Shown here piece after piece: positions 19,554 through 27,193 of a DNA stretch of 64,000 bases. Under the pieces are notes generated by a model. It had not been told where the DNA came from, made no database searches, and saw only the letters and a list, made by a program, of their open reading frames with translations. Every line of letters starts with the position of its first letter. The first letter of the stretch is position 1. Origin of the DNA: a virus; IMG/VR virus record IMGVR_UViG_3300020193_000009, positions 1 through 64,000 of that record. The stretch is one strand, 5' to 3'. A program made the translations under genes and the position numbers.

Positions 19554-20519
19554 TTAACCTTTTTGAGTCCATACTTGTTGAGCAAGTAAATTCATTGGGA
19601 AATCGGTAAGGCGATTAGTCTTCAATTTCACATTGTATCTACTAACAATAAGATATGGCAATGAAGTGAAAGTAACTACTTGACCACTACTAATCATTGC
19701 TTGTGCTTGAGCAATCACTAATGAAGGGTTGCCAATCTTTGCCAATACTTCTGACAATCGTTGTTGATCAACTTTCTTACCGTATCTGTTAAATATACAG
19801 GCAACAGCAGAAATCATTTGATCACGAAACATTTCATTGTTATTTGGATACGCAGCTTTTAGCGTCTGTAGTGTCTTTAGCAATACGGTTGCGCCGGCAT
19901 TGTCATACACTTTACGCAATGTTGCAACACAACGAACATTATCTGGACCAGGGGCAAAATGAATTTTTGCTCCGACTTTCTCGACAATTTCATTGATAGC
20001 AATTGCTGATTTGTCTCCAGCAACAATACCAGCTTTAAAGATTTGCGCCGGCGTTGGCTTTGTATGTTCTTTATTAGTCAGAGCAAAGATGTGTGCTTCA
20101 TCTTCAATTGATAGACCAAAGTAAACAAGTGCGTTTACATTTGCGTCTTTCATTCCCATAGCAATAAGCGAGTGATACCTATGGCTACCGTCAATGATTG
20201 CCAATGTGTTATCATCACGCATTGAGACTGTGATTACACCAAGCAAATCTGGGTTAAAATTCTTTGTGATACGGTTGATTTTTGCCTTCAACGGCTGTCG
20301 TTGATAGGTATAATCAACAAACATATCAGAAATTTTGATCAAAGACGACATCTTTGAGATGTGTCCAACATCAAAGTTTGCACCAAGAGATTCGTGTTTA
20401 GTAGCAATTGCTACTTTCAAATCTTTGTTTACTTGTTTTGTGGTTAATTGCTTGGATGTAGTTTTGTTTTTCACTACTGTCTCCTTGTTGTTTAATTTGG
20501 ATAATTGCTTATTTTTCAT
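19554..20519 (-). CDS. ParB N-terminal-domain-like protein
   Basis: The product has 321 residues. Residues about 65-160 resemble the ParB/Srx domain: YQR near 72, then DLLGVITVSMRDDNTLAIIDGSHRYHSLIAMG, with the GSHRY box at 111-115 in the place of the GERR box of ParB. A classical ParB helix-turn-helix is not evident. Related phage proteins are often of unknown function; ParB-family domains bind CTP. The start follows TAGGAGGCTAATC. A possible link to the parS-like site at 7338 is speculative. Confidence 0.65.
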   Translation of the reverse strand: MKNKQLSKLNNKETVVKNKTTSKQLTTKQVNKDLKVAIATKHESLGANFDVGHISKMSSLIKISDMFVDYTYQRQPLKAKINRITKNFNPDLLGVITVSMRDDNTLAIIDGSHRYHSLIAMGMKDANVNALVYFGLSIEDEAHIFALTNKEHTKPTPAQIFKAGIVAGDKSAIAINEIVEKVGAKIHFAPGPDNVRCVATLRKVYDNAGATVLLKTLQTLKAAYPNNNEMFRDQMISAVACIFNRYGKKVDQQRLSEVLAKIGNPSLVIAQAQAMISSGQVVTFTSLPYLIVSRYNVKLKTNRLTDFPMNLLAQQVWTQKG

Positions 20520-20521
20520 GA

Positions 20522-20731
20522 TTAGCCTCCTAGGTTAATCTTATCTCTTTCGGCAATTTTTCTGCCGTGGTTGTATTCTTCTATAACATTTACTTTTAAA
20601 GTTTCTAAAAAGTATTCTTGTAAATCAAGATTGGGTGGATTGTTTACATTATTCATACAATCATTGTATCCAATAGCAAACCAATACTTTGCTGTATAAG
20701 AAACACCTTTAGATTTAACACTATATGCCAT
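20522..20731 (-). CDS. Small protein, unknown function
   Basis: The product has 69 residues with GVSYTAKYWFAIGYNDCMNN and HGRKIAERDKINLGG. The start overlaps the stop of the WhiB-like gene as TAATG, so translation is probably coupled. Not recognised. Confidence 0.65.
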   Translation of the reverse strand: MAYSVKSKGVSYTAKYWFAIGYNDCMNNVNNPPNLDLQEYFLETLKVNVIEEYNHGRKIAERDKINLGG

Positions 20732-21081
20732 TAGAGTTCATTTTTCTGAAGTTTATATTTAATCATATGCATAGTCTTATTTACCACTTTAGAAGCAACA
20801 GATTTATAATCTTCTTGTCTAAATAAACTGCGTAAAGTACCACGTTCTCTTGAAGTGAAACCACCCCATACTCCAAATTTAATATCTTCATTTAGAGCAT
20901 AAGTTAAGCATTGTTCAATAACAGGGCATTCTTTACAATAAGCTTTTGCTTTGTCTGTTTCTTTCTTTATATTTCTATTTTCTTCATCTGATTCAAAGTA
21001 AAATACATCAATAGGTACGCCTTTACAGGCTGCCCTATCGCGCCATATTTCTTTAATTGGACTAAATAATTTACGATTCAT
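20731..21081 (-). CDS. WhiB-like transcription factor
   Basis: The product has 116 residues with the WhiB signature: Cys19, Cys49, Cys52 and Cys58 as iron-sulfur ligands, followed by GVWGG (70-74) and a basic C-terminus. WhiB-like proteins bind a 4Fe-4S cluster and usually act with the main sigma factor; phage versions can shut off or redirect host genes. The family is restricted to actinobacteria and their phages, so it is strong evidence for the host. It overlaps the gene at 21071 by 11 bp. Confidence 0.92.
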   Translation of the reverse strand: MNRKLFSPIKEIWRDRAACKGVPIDVFYFESDEENRNIKKETDKAKAYCKECPVIEQCLTYALNEDIKFGVWGGFTSRERGTLRSLFRQEDYKSVASKVVNKTMHMIKYKLQKNEL

Positions 21082-21439
21082 AGTACGGAATAACTGGCTT
21101 TTCTACTAGTGGATTAAGTAATGTTTGCTCGTAAGATTCATAATACTTTTCAAGTGGCAAACCAATTGCTTTTAGTGAAGAAATTAGATGTGAGATGTGC
21201 GATGACATTGCAATAATAACATTCACCGCTTTGTTAACATCTACTTCTCCATCTTCTCCACAACACAAATTGATTAGTTCAAGACCATAAACTGTCCTGC
21301 CTTGTGATGTATCATAGTTTGTAGATTTAAACAGATTAGTTACCTGTTGTAATGTATTGACGAAATCTGTCTCGTCAGACATTCCATCAGGAATTTTGTT
21401 TTCTACGTTTGCATTTTCTATGTCTTTTTTGTTGTACAT
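21071..21439 (-). CDS. Unknown protein, 122 residues
   Basis: I start it at ATG 21439 (MYNKKDIEN) because AAGGAAAAT lies upstream; the frame is open to 21487. It is a helical protein with a polar N-terminus (VTNLFKS.., VYGLELINLCCGEDGEVDVNKAVNVIIAMSSHISHLISSLKAIG). Not recognised. Confidence 0.6.
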   Translation of the reverse strand: MYNKKDIENANVENKIPDGMSDETDFVNTLQQVTNLFKSTNYDTSQGRTVYGLELINLCCGEDGEVDVNKAVNVIIAMSSHISHLISSLKAIGLPLEKYYESYEQTLLNPLVEKPVIPYYES

Positions 21440-21446
21440 ATTTTCC

Positions 21447-22001
21447 TTAATACCAAATTGATGAACCATCGGCGCTTTTTGATACAAAATTTAACCACCA
21501 AGCAGCGTATATCCAATCGGCAATTAATTCTTGTGGATCACAATCTTCTTCTTTTGATGCATAAGCGTATGCCTGCTCAGCAAATTTTTCTGCATTATCT
21601 TTCATCCATTTTGACATTTCTGAACAATATTCTGCTGACATACCTTCTTTCCCATCTTCAAATCCTTCACCATAAAAGTGATATGTTGTATTTTCATATG
21701 CATCAAAATCACCATTTTCAAGCAAAGAAATTAAAGCATTTCCATACTTTCCGCGATACCAACAACCAGTTCCAAGCATTCCGTATGATGGTTTTGATTT
21801 AGATACCATTGGATCTAAATTAAACTCAATATGCCAAGGACAATTGTTTTTAGCAATTGTTTCATCGCAATCTATTCTCCCATCTTCAGAATATATAACA
21901 GTTCCGGCTTTTACACACGGATATTCGTGTGGTATATTATCTAACCCCACAACCTTGTTTCTCCTCTCTTGCTTTTTGTTTTCTAGCTCTTCTTCTTTCA
22001 T
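21447..22001 (-). CDS. Unknown protein, about 184 residues
   Basis: The start is uncertain: ATG 22001 lies inside the neighbouring gene, and a GTG at 21950 (AGAGGAG upstream) is an alternative giving about 167 residues. The body has four Cys and many aromatics (PWHIEFNLDPMV; MLGTGCWYRGKYGNALISLL; YHFYGEGFEDG; WIYAAWWLNFV). Such proteins occur in phages as hypothetical genes as far as I recall. Function unknown. Confidence 0.6.
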   Translation of the reverse strand: MKEEELENKKQERRNKVVGLDNIPHEYPCVKAGTVIYSEDGRIDCDETIAKNNCPWHIEFNLDPMVSKSKPSYGMLGTGCWYRGKYGNALISLLENGDFDAYENTTYHFYGEGFEDGKEGMSAEYCSEMSKWMKDNAEKFAEQAYAYASKEEDCDPQELIADWIYAAWWLNFVSKSADGSSIWY

Positions 22002-22308
22002 TATTTTTAGCTTTGTATTGCTTTTGCCTTGAAATATTAATAGTTTTTTCCCACTTAGGAGTCTTAACAATTTTTTTGTCTCTAAATTTAGACTCAATCC
22101 ATTTATTGTGGGCAGTAAAGGCATACTTTTCATCGTGTTCAAATAGCATCTTTACCGATAGAATATCTACATTTTTGTAATGATACTCAAGACCACTTTG
22201 ATATTCAACTACTAACTTACCAATGTTACTAGATGTATTGTAATCAAATTTTGCTTTATTGATAACAATGTCATCAAATACTTTACTTATCTTTTTTCTG
22301 TTACTCAT
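21937..22308 (-). CDS. Basic protein, unknown function
   Basis: The product has 123 residues from ATG 22308 (MSNRKKISK), which overlaps the upstream stop by 8 bp; the frame stays open to 22425 but only through the neighbouring gene. The central part is strand-rich. The C-terminal 40 residues are strongly basic (KQYKAKNNERRRARKQKAR), suggesting nucleic-acid binding. Confidence 0.6.
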   Translation of the reverse strand: MSNRKKISKVFDDIVINKAKFDYNTSSNIGKLVVEYQSGLEYHYKNVDILSVKMLFEHDEKYAFTAHNKWIESKFRDKKIVKTPKWEKTINISRQKQYKAKNNERRRARKQKAREEKQGCGVR

Positions 22309-22723
22309 AATCTTCTCCAAATTGTGCTTCCATTTCCATAAAATCTTCTTCATCAGCCACAGGATAATTTTCCAATTTATCTTGCCAGAACATTGCTGAT
22401 TTAAAAGCTTCAGTAATATTATCAATTACTACACCAGATTCTTTATCTTTCAGCACACGGCATAATAGTCTATCAATACTACCGACAGCCCAATGCCTGT
22501 ATGTTTCTATTCGGAAATCATCTGGGAATCTCTCCATTAGGTCTGAGGAAATTACTTTAAAATTTGACAACTCAAGAGCATCTGAATCTCTGGTTTTATC
22601 AAATCCACAAAATCCCCAAGTTACAAATGTATCTTCTGGACCCCAATACCCAAAGTCTTCTGGCTTTTCAATTGCATCACCAGCACACTTTAAAAGATTT
22701 TCCGAATAAATAAATTTAGTCAT
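22301..22723 (-). CDS. Unknown phage protein with WGPEDTFVTWGF motif
   Basis: The product has 140 residues. Segments DFGYWGPEDTFVTWGFCGF, SDALELSNFKVI and RHWAVGSIDRLLCRVL recall a family of hypothetical phage proteins (HWAVGWVE type) as I remember it. Function unknown. It overlaps the upstream gene by 8 bp and the gene at 21937 by 8 bp. Confidence 0.65.
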   Translation of the reverse strand: MTKFIYSENLLKCAGDAIEKPEDFGYWGPEDTFVTWGFCGFDKTRDSDALELSNFKVISSDLMERFPDDFRIETYRHWAVGSIDRLLCRVLKDKESGVVIDNITEAFKSAMFWQDKLENYPVADEEDFMEMEAQFGEDYE

Positions 22724-23180
22724 TTGATCTCCAGTTTTCCATAAACTCTGTAAATGCTACTTGCAATGAACCTCTGGCAGTCATATAATTAAATACATCT
22801 TCACCTTCACCAGCAATTGATAGCATAGAGGCATATTGAATTGCTGTATTACCAACTAATGTCATTTTAACTCTTTTTCTATCAGGATGTTCAGATGGTG
22901 GTAAATGGCTATTTTCATCATTGTCGTTATTAGGCGCAGCCCAACCAGCAGTCAATACGGCAAGTAAATTGTATTCATTTAACTTGATCGCCTTAATTGT
23001 TCTTTTGCTACTTAGCAATTTGTAAATATCACCATTTGAATTAACAGTTTCGTATTGAACACCTTCATCTGACATTTTAATGCCAACTAGTGTTGCAGCT
23101 TTTACTTCTCTGTATTTATCTACATCTGTATGAATATTTCTTACAATTTGTTCAAATAGCTCTTCTGGATAAATTTCCAT
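22716..23180 (-). CDS. Unknown protein, 154 residues
   Basis: A mixed alpha/beta protein with a polar insertion (PNNDNDENSHLPPSEHPDRKRVK) followed by a strand and helix segment (MTLVGNTAIQYASMLSIAGEGEDVFNYM). The start follows GGAGAAAACA. Not recognised. Confidence 0.65.
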   Translation of the reverse strand: MEIYPEELFEQIVRNIHTDVDKYREVKAATLVGIKMSDEGVQYETVNSNGDIYKLLSSKRTIKAIKLNEYNLLAVLTAGWAAPNNDNDENSHLPPSEHPDRKRVKMTLVGNTAIQYASMLSIAGEGEDVFNYMTARGSLQVAFTEFMENWRSND

Positions 23181-23201
23181 TGTTTTCTCCTGTTTTGTTG
23201 T

Positions 23202-23546
23202 TTATTTGTATAACATTTCATTAGTTTTATCACTTGCCCATCTAAAAGCATCATCTTCTGATGTTTCACCAAAAAATTGCTCACACCTTACTTCATTTAT
23301 TTCTTCGCGCCATACTTCGGCATAGGCAAACATTCCACCGTATGTACGATTTTGTTTTGGATCATATCCACTAGATGTCCAGATATAAACAGTTACAATT
23401 TTATTTGTAAATGACTCAAATGGGCTATCTTCTTTTTGAAAATCATATGTTTTGACCCAATCGTGTAAGACAGTCATACCTGTTTTATCTGCTTCATCAA
23501 TATTAAACGATCTAAATTTCATTGGAAATGTTTTTATCTCTTCCAT
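23202..23546 (-). CDS. Unknown protein, 114 residues
   Basis: ATG 23546 overlaps the stop of the upstream gene as TAATG, with GGAG upstream. Strand-rich middle (NKIVTVYIWTSSGYDP; YGGMFAYAEVWREE) and a helical C-terminus (SEDDAFRWASDKTNEML). Not recognised. Confidence 0.65.
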   Translation of the reverse strand: MEEIKTFPMKFRSFNIDEADKTGMTVLHDWVKTYDFQKEDSPFESFTNKIVTVYIWTSSGYDPKQNRTYGGMFAYAEVWREEINEVRCEQFFGETSEDDAFRWASDKTNEMLYK

Positions 23547-23914
23547 TACCAATCTCCTTTTTCTTGTCTAATTAAAATTTCAAAGTTATTCAACCATGCA
23601 TCTACTGGTAATCTATCGTGAATAGTTTGCAATCTATCAATTAAAATTAAATCAACTTTCCAGTTTGGAAGTGATTTTTGCAAAGCTTCGACAATTGCTT
23701 TATTTGGACGCATATTTGCGTCTAATACTGTATTGCCTTCAAATTCTATATCATAAAAACTATCATCAATAAGGCAACCAACTGCACATTTTGTACCGTC
23801 TGTTGTACGATAATTGCAAGAAATTGGTTGTTTTGGTTGTTTTTGATTTTTAAAAAAATCACGAACATATTCAATTACATCAATGTTTGTATGTAACTCA
23901 TTTAATGTTTTCAT
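23546..23914 (-). CDS. DUF6197-like protein, copy 2
   Basis: The product has 122 residues. It contains KCAVGCLIDDSFYDIEFEG and, further on, LPNWKVDLILIDRLQTIHDRLPVDAWL. The same elements are in the gene at 23964. I start it at ATG 23914, where the upstream AAATGGAGTGAAAAAT is nearly identical to the site of the paralog. Function unknown. Confidence 0.68.
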   Translation of the reverse strand: MKTLNELHTNIDVIEYVRDFFKNQKQPKQPISCNYRTTDGTKCAVGCLIDDSFYDIEFEGNTVLDANMRPNKAIVEALQKSLPNWKVDLILIDRLQTIHDRLPVDAWLNNFEILIRQEKGDW

Positions 23915-23963
23915 ATTTTTCACTCCATTTATCATAATTGGGTATGTATTTGCTTTTGTCATA

Positions 23964-24317
23964 TTAGTACGACACCATCAATCTACTAAATTTCCATTCC
24001 CATTCATTTGGTTGAAAATGATCGTGAATATTTTGAAATTCTTGCAATAACTCCATATCAATTTTCCAATTTGGAACTGATTTTTCAACAGCACTATACA
24101 CTCTACGGTCAGTTATTGTTTTATCTTCAAAAGATGTTTGATACCATTCATCATCTATAAGCCAACCAATAGCGCACTTTAAATCGTAATCTTTACCACC
24201 ACGATACTTACAGTTCCCATTATAGACTGATCGACTTTGTTTTCCTTGACTAATTAAGCGATCACGAACATATTCAATAACCTGATGATTTGTTTTTAAT
24301 TTACTCAGTGATTTCAT
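23964..24317 (-). CDS. DUF6197-like protein, copy 1
   Basis: The product has 117 residues, paralogous to the next gene: MK(S/T)L..L.TN..VIEYVRD, then C.YR...(D/G)..KCA(I/V)G.LIDD..Y, then (V/L)PNWK.D..L....Q.IHD....(N/D).W. The start at 24317 overlaps the upstream stop by 17 bp. It is a tandem duplicate; conserved Cys residues may bind metal or be structural. Confidence 0.68.
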   Translation of the reverse strand: MKSLSKLKTNHQVIEYVRDRLISQGKQSRSVYNGNCKYRGGKDYDLKCAIGWLIDDEWYQTSFEDKTITDRRVYSAVEKSVPNWKIDMELLQEFQNIHDHFQPNEWEWKFSRLMVSY

Positions 24318-24777
24318 ATCTTCCACTCCATTTATCGTATTGATAAATATGATAATTAACAATTGCTTTTACGAATTTGGCATCTGGGGAAACAGATTTG
24401 TTATTTCGAATAAAGTTATTAACCCATTCAGAAAGTGTTCTAGTGCTGTGATTTGTTCCAAGACCAATATGACTTTTTACATCATTCATTGTCATAAACA
24501 AATCAAATGGCTTCCATTCGTCATTTTCATCTTTCTTCCACTCTTCCATAAATGATCGACCAGTAATTTCTTCAATTGCTTTAGAACGACCATAATATTC
24601 AGCAGCGTTGCTTTCTTTAATTTCACCAATGGCAACAGCACCACCCCAGAATATAAATGTTTTAGTTACCGGTACTAAATCAAATACTTTGACTCCGCCT
24701 TCTAATCTTTCAATATAGGCAGAATCAATGTTGTCTTTATACATTGCAATTTCACCAATATTCCATGATAATGGCAT
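24301..24777 (-). CDS. Unknown protein, 158 residues
   Basis: The product has an N-terminal strand-rich part (YIERLEGGVKVFDLVPVTKTFIFWGGAVAIGEI) and a C-terminal helical part (LSEWVNNFIRNNKSVSPDAKFVKAIVNYHIYQYDKW). The start follows AAGGAGATGAATA within the upstream gene. Not recognised. Confidence 0.65.
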   Translation of the reverse strand: MPLSWNIGEIAMYKDNIDSAYIERLEGGVKVFDLVPVTKTFIFWGGAVAIGEIKESNAAEYYGRSKAIEEITGRSFMEEWKKDENDEWKPFDLFMTMNDVKSHIGLGTNHSTRTLSEWVNNFIRNNKSVSPDAKFVKAIVNYHIYQYDKWSGRYEITE

Positions 24778-24980
24778 TATTCATCTCCTTGTGGTGTATT
24801 ATTTTTATCGTATTCTTTTCTTGCTGCACTAATTTCTTCTTGAACAGGCATACCTAGTTCTTCAAGAATAAAAATGATTTGGTCTAGGATTTCACCATCA
24901 TTCATTTCTTCACCAGGTGTTGCTATTATTTTCATTATATGTAATAATGCAGATGATTCACTCATTGTCATTTTATTCAT
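24777..24980 (-). CDS. Small protein, unknown function
   Basis: The product has 67 residues, acidic and helical (ALLHIMKIIATPGEEMNDGEILDQIIFILEELG in parts). The start overlaps the end of the small membrane gene at 24973 by 8 bp. Not recognised. Confidence 0.65.
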   Translation of the reverse strand: MNKMTMSESSALLHIMKIIATPGEEMNDGEILDQIIFILEELGMPVQEEISAARKEYDKNNTPQGDE

Positions 24981-25065
24981 CCTCCATTGTTAAACCTTTA
25001 ATTGCTATTGCTACCATAATGCCGGCTATTGATAGAATCAATAACATTAAAACTGCTTCAAACAT
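24973..25065 (-). CDS. Tiny membrane protein, 30 residues
   Basis: Thirty residues: one hydrophobic helix (AVLMLLILSIAGIMVAIAI) and tail KGLTMEDE. Its 3' end (ATGGAGGATGAA) also supplies the ribosome-binding site of the next gene, which fits real coupled translation. Start overlaps the upstream gene by 8 bp. Confidence 0.6.
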   Translation of the reverse strand: MFEAVLMLLILSIAGIMVAIAIKGLTMEDE

Positions 25066-25546
25066 TTTGTCTCCCATCTTCTATAAATCCGATTTCACCA
25101 TATTTATCTTCAAAATTTGCTTTGGCTGATTCATAAACCCATTCAAATTGTGGATGGTCTTCTATTGGACCATCAAATAAATGTAAATGTGCGTACTCTG
25201 TCATTCTATCAAATGTTTTTTCAATAAATCTTTCCATATATTCTTCAGACAAATCTTCAAAAGTATGGCAAGTTTTAAATGAAAACCCACACAACAATCG
25301 TATTTTATTTTGAACAACTTGATCTTTTCCATTGTCAAAATCATTGCTTGAATGCCAAGAATTATATTTAGCTTTACAAGCAGCAAGAAGTCTTTCTTTA
25401 TCAACAAGAGATAAATTTACAGTATCTTTTAAAATACCTTCTTGTATCAAAAAATTTGCTCGCCATACACTGTTGTCATCTGAGTATTCAAATGTATGAT
25501 CAAAAAGAACAATTCTTTCTTTGAGCTTTTCTAATGTAGATTCCAT
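25058..25546 (-). CDS. Unknown helical protein, 162 residues
   Basis: Acidic, helix-rich protein (MESTLEKLKERIVLFDHTF; VNLSLVDKERLLAACKAKYNSWHSS; EDLSEEYMERFIEKTFDRM). No domain recognised. It starts 2 nt after the upstream stop. Confidence 0.65.
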   Translation of the reverse strand: MESTLEKLKERIVLFDHTFEYSDDNSVWRANFLIQEGILKDTVNLSLVDKERLLAACKAKYNSWHSSNDFDNGKDQVVQNKIRLLCGFSFKTCHTFEDLSEEYMERFIEKTFDRMTEYAHLHLFDGPIEDHPQFEWVYESAKANFEDKYGEIGFIEDGRQNV

Positions 25547-25548
25547 TA

Positions 25549-25956
25549 TTAATATCCCCTCGCTAGTTGGTTAAATGCTATTTCATCTGTTTTATCATTT
25601 TGAATTTCAAGACGCTTCTTTATCATAAAGAAGTAATCTTCTACCTTCATTAATTTATTCAATGATACTTCATCCCATTGTTCCGGGAAATTGTTATCAA
25701 TATCATACACAAGTTTGTGGTCTGGAATGTCTGAATTATAAACTATCTTGATACCTATATACCTACCAAAATCGTGGTCATTATATGTTTTTTTGAAGTC
25801 TAAACCAAGTGGGTATGCTTGTGGAAATGTTCGCTTCAATTGATCAATCAATACATTGGCTTCTAAAGTTGCCAGATTCCAATAATTTTCATGACCAATT
25901 TGTACACAAGGTTCATTAGAAGGAACTGTGTCAAATTCTAAATAATCGGTTGGCAT
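25549..25956 (-). CDS. Unknown protein, 135 residues
   Basis: Soluble alpha/beta protein (NYWNLATLEANVLIDQLKRTFPQAYPLGLDFKKTY; YIGIKIVYNSDIPDHKLVYDI). The start follows AGGAGAAAAATA. It is the first gene after the structured region at 25996-26165, whose transcript would form its leader. Not recognised. Confidence 0.65.
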   Translation of the reverse strand: MPTDYLEFDTVPSNEPCVQIGHENYWNLATLEANVLIDQLKRTFPQAYPLGLDFKKTYNDHDFGRYIGIKIVYNSDIPDHKLVYDIDNNFPEQWDEVSLNKLMKVEDYFFMIKKRLEIQNDKTDEIAFNQLARGY

Positions 25957-25995
25957 TATTTTTCTCCTGTTGTTGTTTATTGATATTATAAATAC

Positions 25996-26165
25996 AATAG
26001 AAATAGGCGGGAAATATTTATATCCGTGTATTCATCTGTAAGTACAAACCCAACTAAGCCTTACAGATATAGTTATCATAATGATAACAAATACTTTGAT
26101 ATGATCATTACAATCATACATATTTCCCTTCACCCGTGAAAGGAGAGGGCTAGCCTATTTCTATT
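25996..26165 (-). ncRNA. Candidate structured RNA, multi-helix junction
   Basis: A gene-free gap with five nested or adjacent helices: a closing stem AATAGAAATAGGC (25996-26008) / GCCTATTTCTATT (26153-26165), 13 bp; a second stem GGGAAATAT (26009-26017) / ATATTTCCC (26120-26128), 9 bp; then three hairpins inside, ATCTGTAAG/CTTACAGAT (9 bp, 17-nt loop), GTTATCA/TGATAAC (7 bp) and TATGAT/ATCATA (6 bp, 7-nt loop). A small TTCA/TGAA hairpin lies in the 24-nt side arm. Strand is inferred from the flanking minus-strand genes. No known RNA family is recognised. Confidence 0.6.
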
Positions 26166-26169
26166 CTAT

Positions 26170-26550
26170 TTATAGTTCTTCCCAGATTCTACGATATTGA
26201 AAAACTTCATCATCATTACCAACTAAATATAATGAGATTACGTGTTTTCCAAGTTTTCTATCATCTGAACCAATGTATGGATAAATCATTTGAATTGCAA
26301 ATTTCCATTTACGAATAAATTTAATGTTGTCTCGATTATTGCTATTCCATTTATACTGAGTAATGTTGTAATCAGTATTTAAATACTCTTTGATAGTTCC
26401 GAGAAATACATATTCAAAGTGTTTATCTGGCACTGGTCTTGGCGTAAATCCATCATTTTTAATTGCATTATCAAATAACCATTGCTTTTCCAAAACCATA
26501 AGATATTGCCCATCAGTGGTTGTCTTGAATCTATTGTAGTATTTTTTCAT
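26170..26550 (-). CDS. Unknown protein, 126 residues
   Basis: A basic, aromatic-rich protein (NRFKTTTDGQYLMVLEKQWLFDNAI; FIRKWKFAIQMIYPYIGSD; HVISLYLVGNDDEVFQYRRIWEEL). The start follows AAAGGAGAACCCGTA. Its stop lies 5 nt before the structured region. Not recognised. Confidence 0.65.
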   Translation of the reverse strand: MKKYYNRFKTTTDGQYLMVLEKQWLFDNAIKNDGFTPRPVPDKHFEYVFLGTIKEYLNTDYNITQYKWNSNNRDNIKFIRKWKFAIQMIYPYIGSDDRKLGKHVISLYLVGNDDEVFQYRRIWEEL

Positions 26551-26750
26551 TACGGGTTCTCCTTTAAGGTTTTGATTATGTTAATAATTTGATCTTCTAA
26601 TAGAGATACTCTATCTGACAAATTAGATGTGCAGCTTTTAAGATTTTCCAATATCTCCGTTACAACTTTTGTATTTGATGATTCTTGAGCAATTGCTTGC
26701 TGCATTAATTCAGCAAACTTTATAATTTCGTTACTGTCAATTTCACTCAT
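26550..26750 (-). CDS. Small coiled-coil protein
   Basis: The product has 66 residues with a heptad pattern over most of its length (NEIIKFAELMQQAIAQ; VTEILENLKSCTSNLSDRVSLLEDQIINIIKTL). Probably oligomeric. Stop and next start share one base. Not recognised. Confidence 0.65.
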   Translation of the reverse strand: MSEIDSNEIIKFAELMQQAIAQESSNTKVVTEILENLKSCTSNLSDRVSLLEDQIINIIKTLKENP

Positions 26751-27012
26751 ATTGGTCTCCTTTGTTTTGCATTTCTAAATCCCACAATTTAAAATCCGCA
26801 TTCATTTCTAAATCCAATTTCCAATCGTATGGATCAATTATTTCGTGCATACCAAGAACTTCTTTTGTAATGCAATATTGCCAATTTTTTCGATAATTAT
26901 TCATTGTTGTACCTTTCCATTTGATTTTGACTGTTTCTTCATTTTTAACATCTGCTAATTTTCTGATTATCTTTTGATTTTCAAACACCCATTTATAAAA
27001 TTCATTACTCAT
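26743..27012 (-). CDS. Small protein, unknown function
   Basis: The product has 89 residues from ATG 27012, which overlaps the upstream stop by 8 bp. Rich in Trp, Lys and Asn (FYKWVFENQKIIRKLADVK; IDPYDWKLDLEMNADFKLWDLEMQ). Not recognised. Confidence 0.62.
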   Translation of the reverse strand: MSNEFYKWVFENQKIIRKLADVKNEETVKIKWKGTTMNNYRKNWQYCITKEVLGMHEIIDPYDWKLDLEMNADFKLWDLEMQNKGDQYE

Positions 27013-27193
27013 CAAATTTACCTTCTTTCTTTGCTTCCCAAAGTTTAGCTATAATCATTGCTTTATCAGCATCTGTCATTCCACGAATTTTTTCAGCAAT
27101 GTTATAGCATTCATTTCCTTCTCGATGTTTTCCAATGGCATAGTAATGGTTTCCCAATTCTTCCCACTCTTTCCATTCTTGTTGCTTATCCAT
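27005..27193 (-). CDS. Small helical protein
   Basis: The product has 62 residues: EWEELGNHYYAIGKHREGNECYNIAEKIRGM resembles a single TPR-like helical hairpin, followed by another helix (ADKAMIIAKLWEAKKEG). Overlaps both neighbours by 8 bp. The TPR comparison is by eye only. Confidence 0.62.
   Translation of the reverse strand: MDKQQEWKEWEELGNHYYAIGKHREGNECYNIAEKIRGMTDADKAMIIAKLWEAKKEGKFDE

Noticed and set aside
21458-21802. Plus-strand ORFs inside the minus-strand block (also 39476, 42212, 49000 region)
   Set aside because: They are shadows of recognised or tightly packed minus-strand genes and lack start signals.
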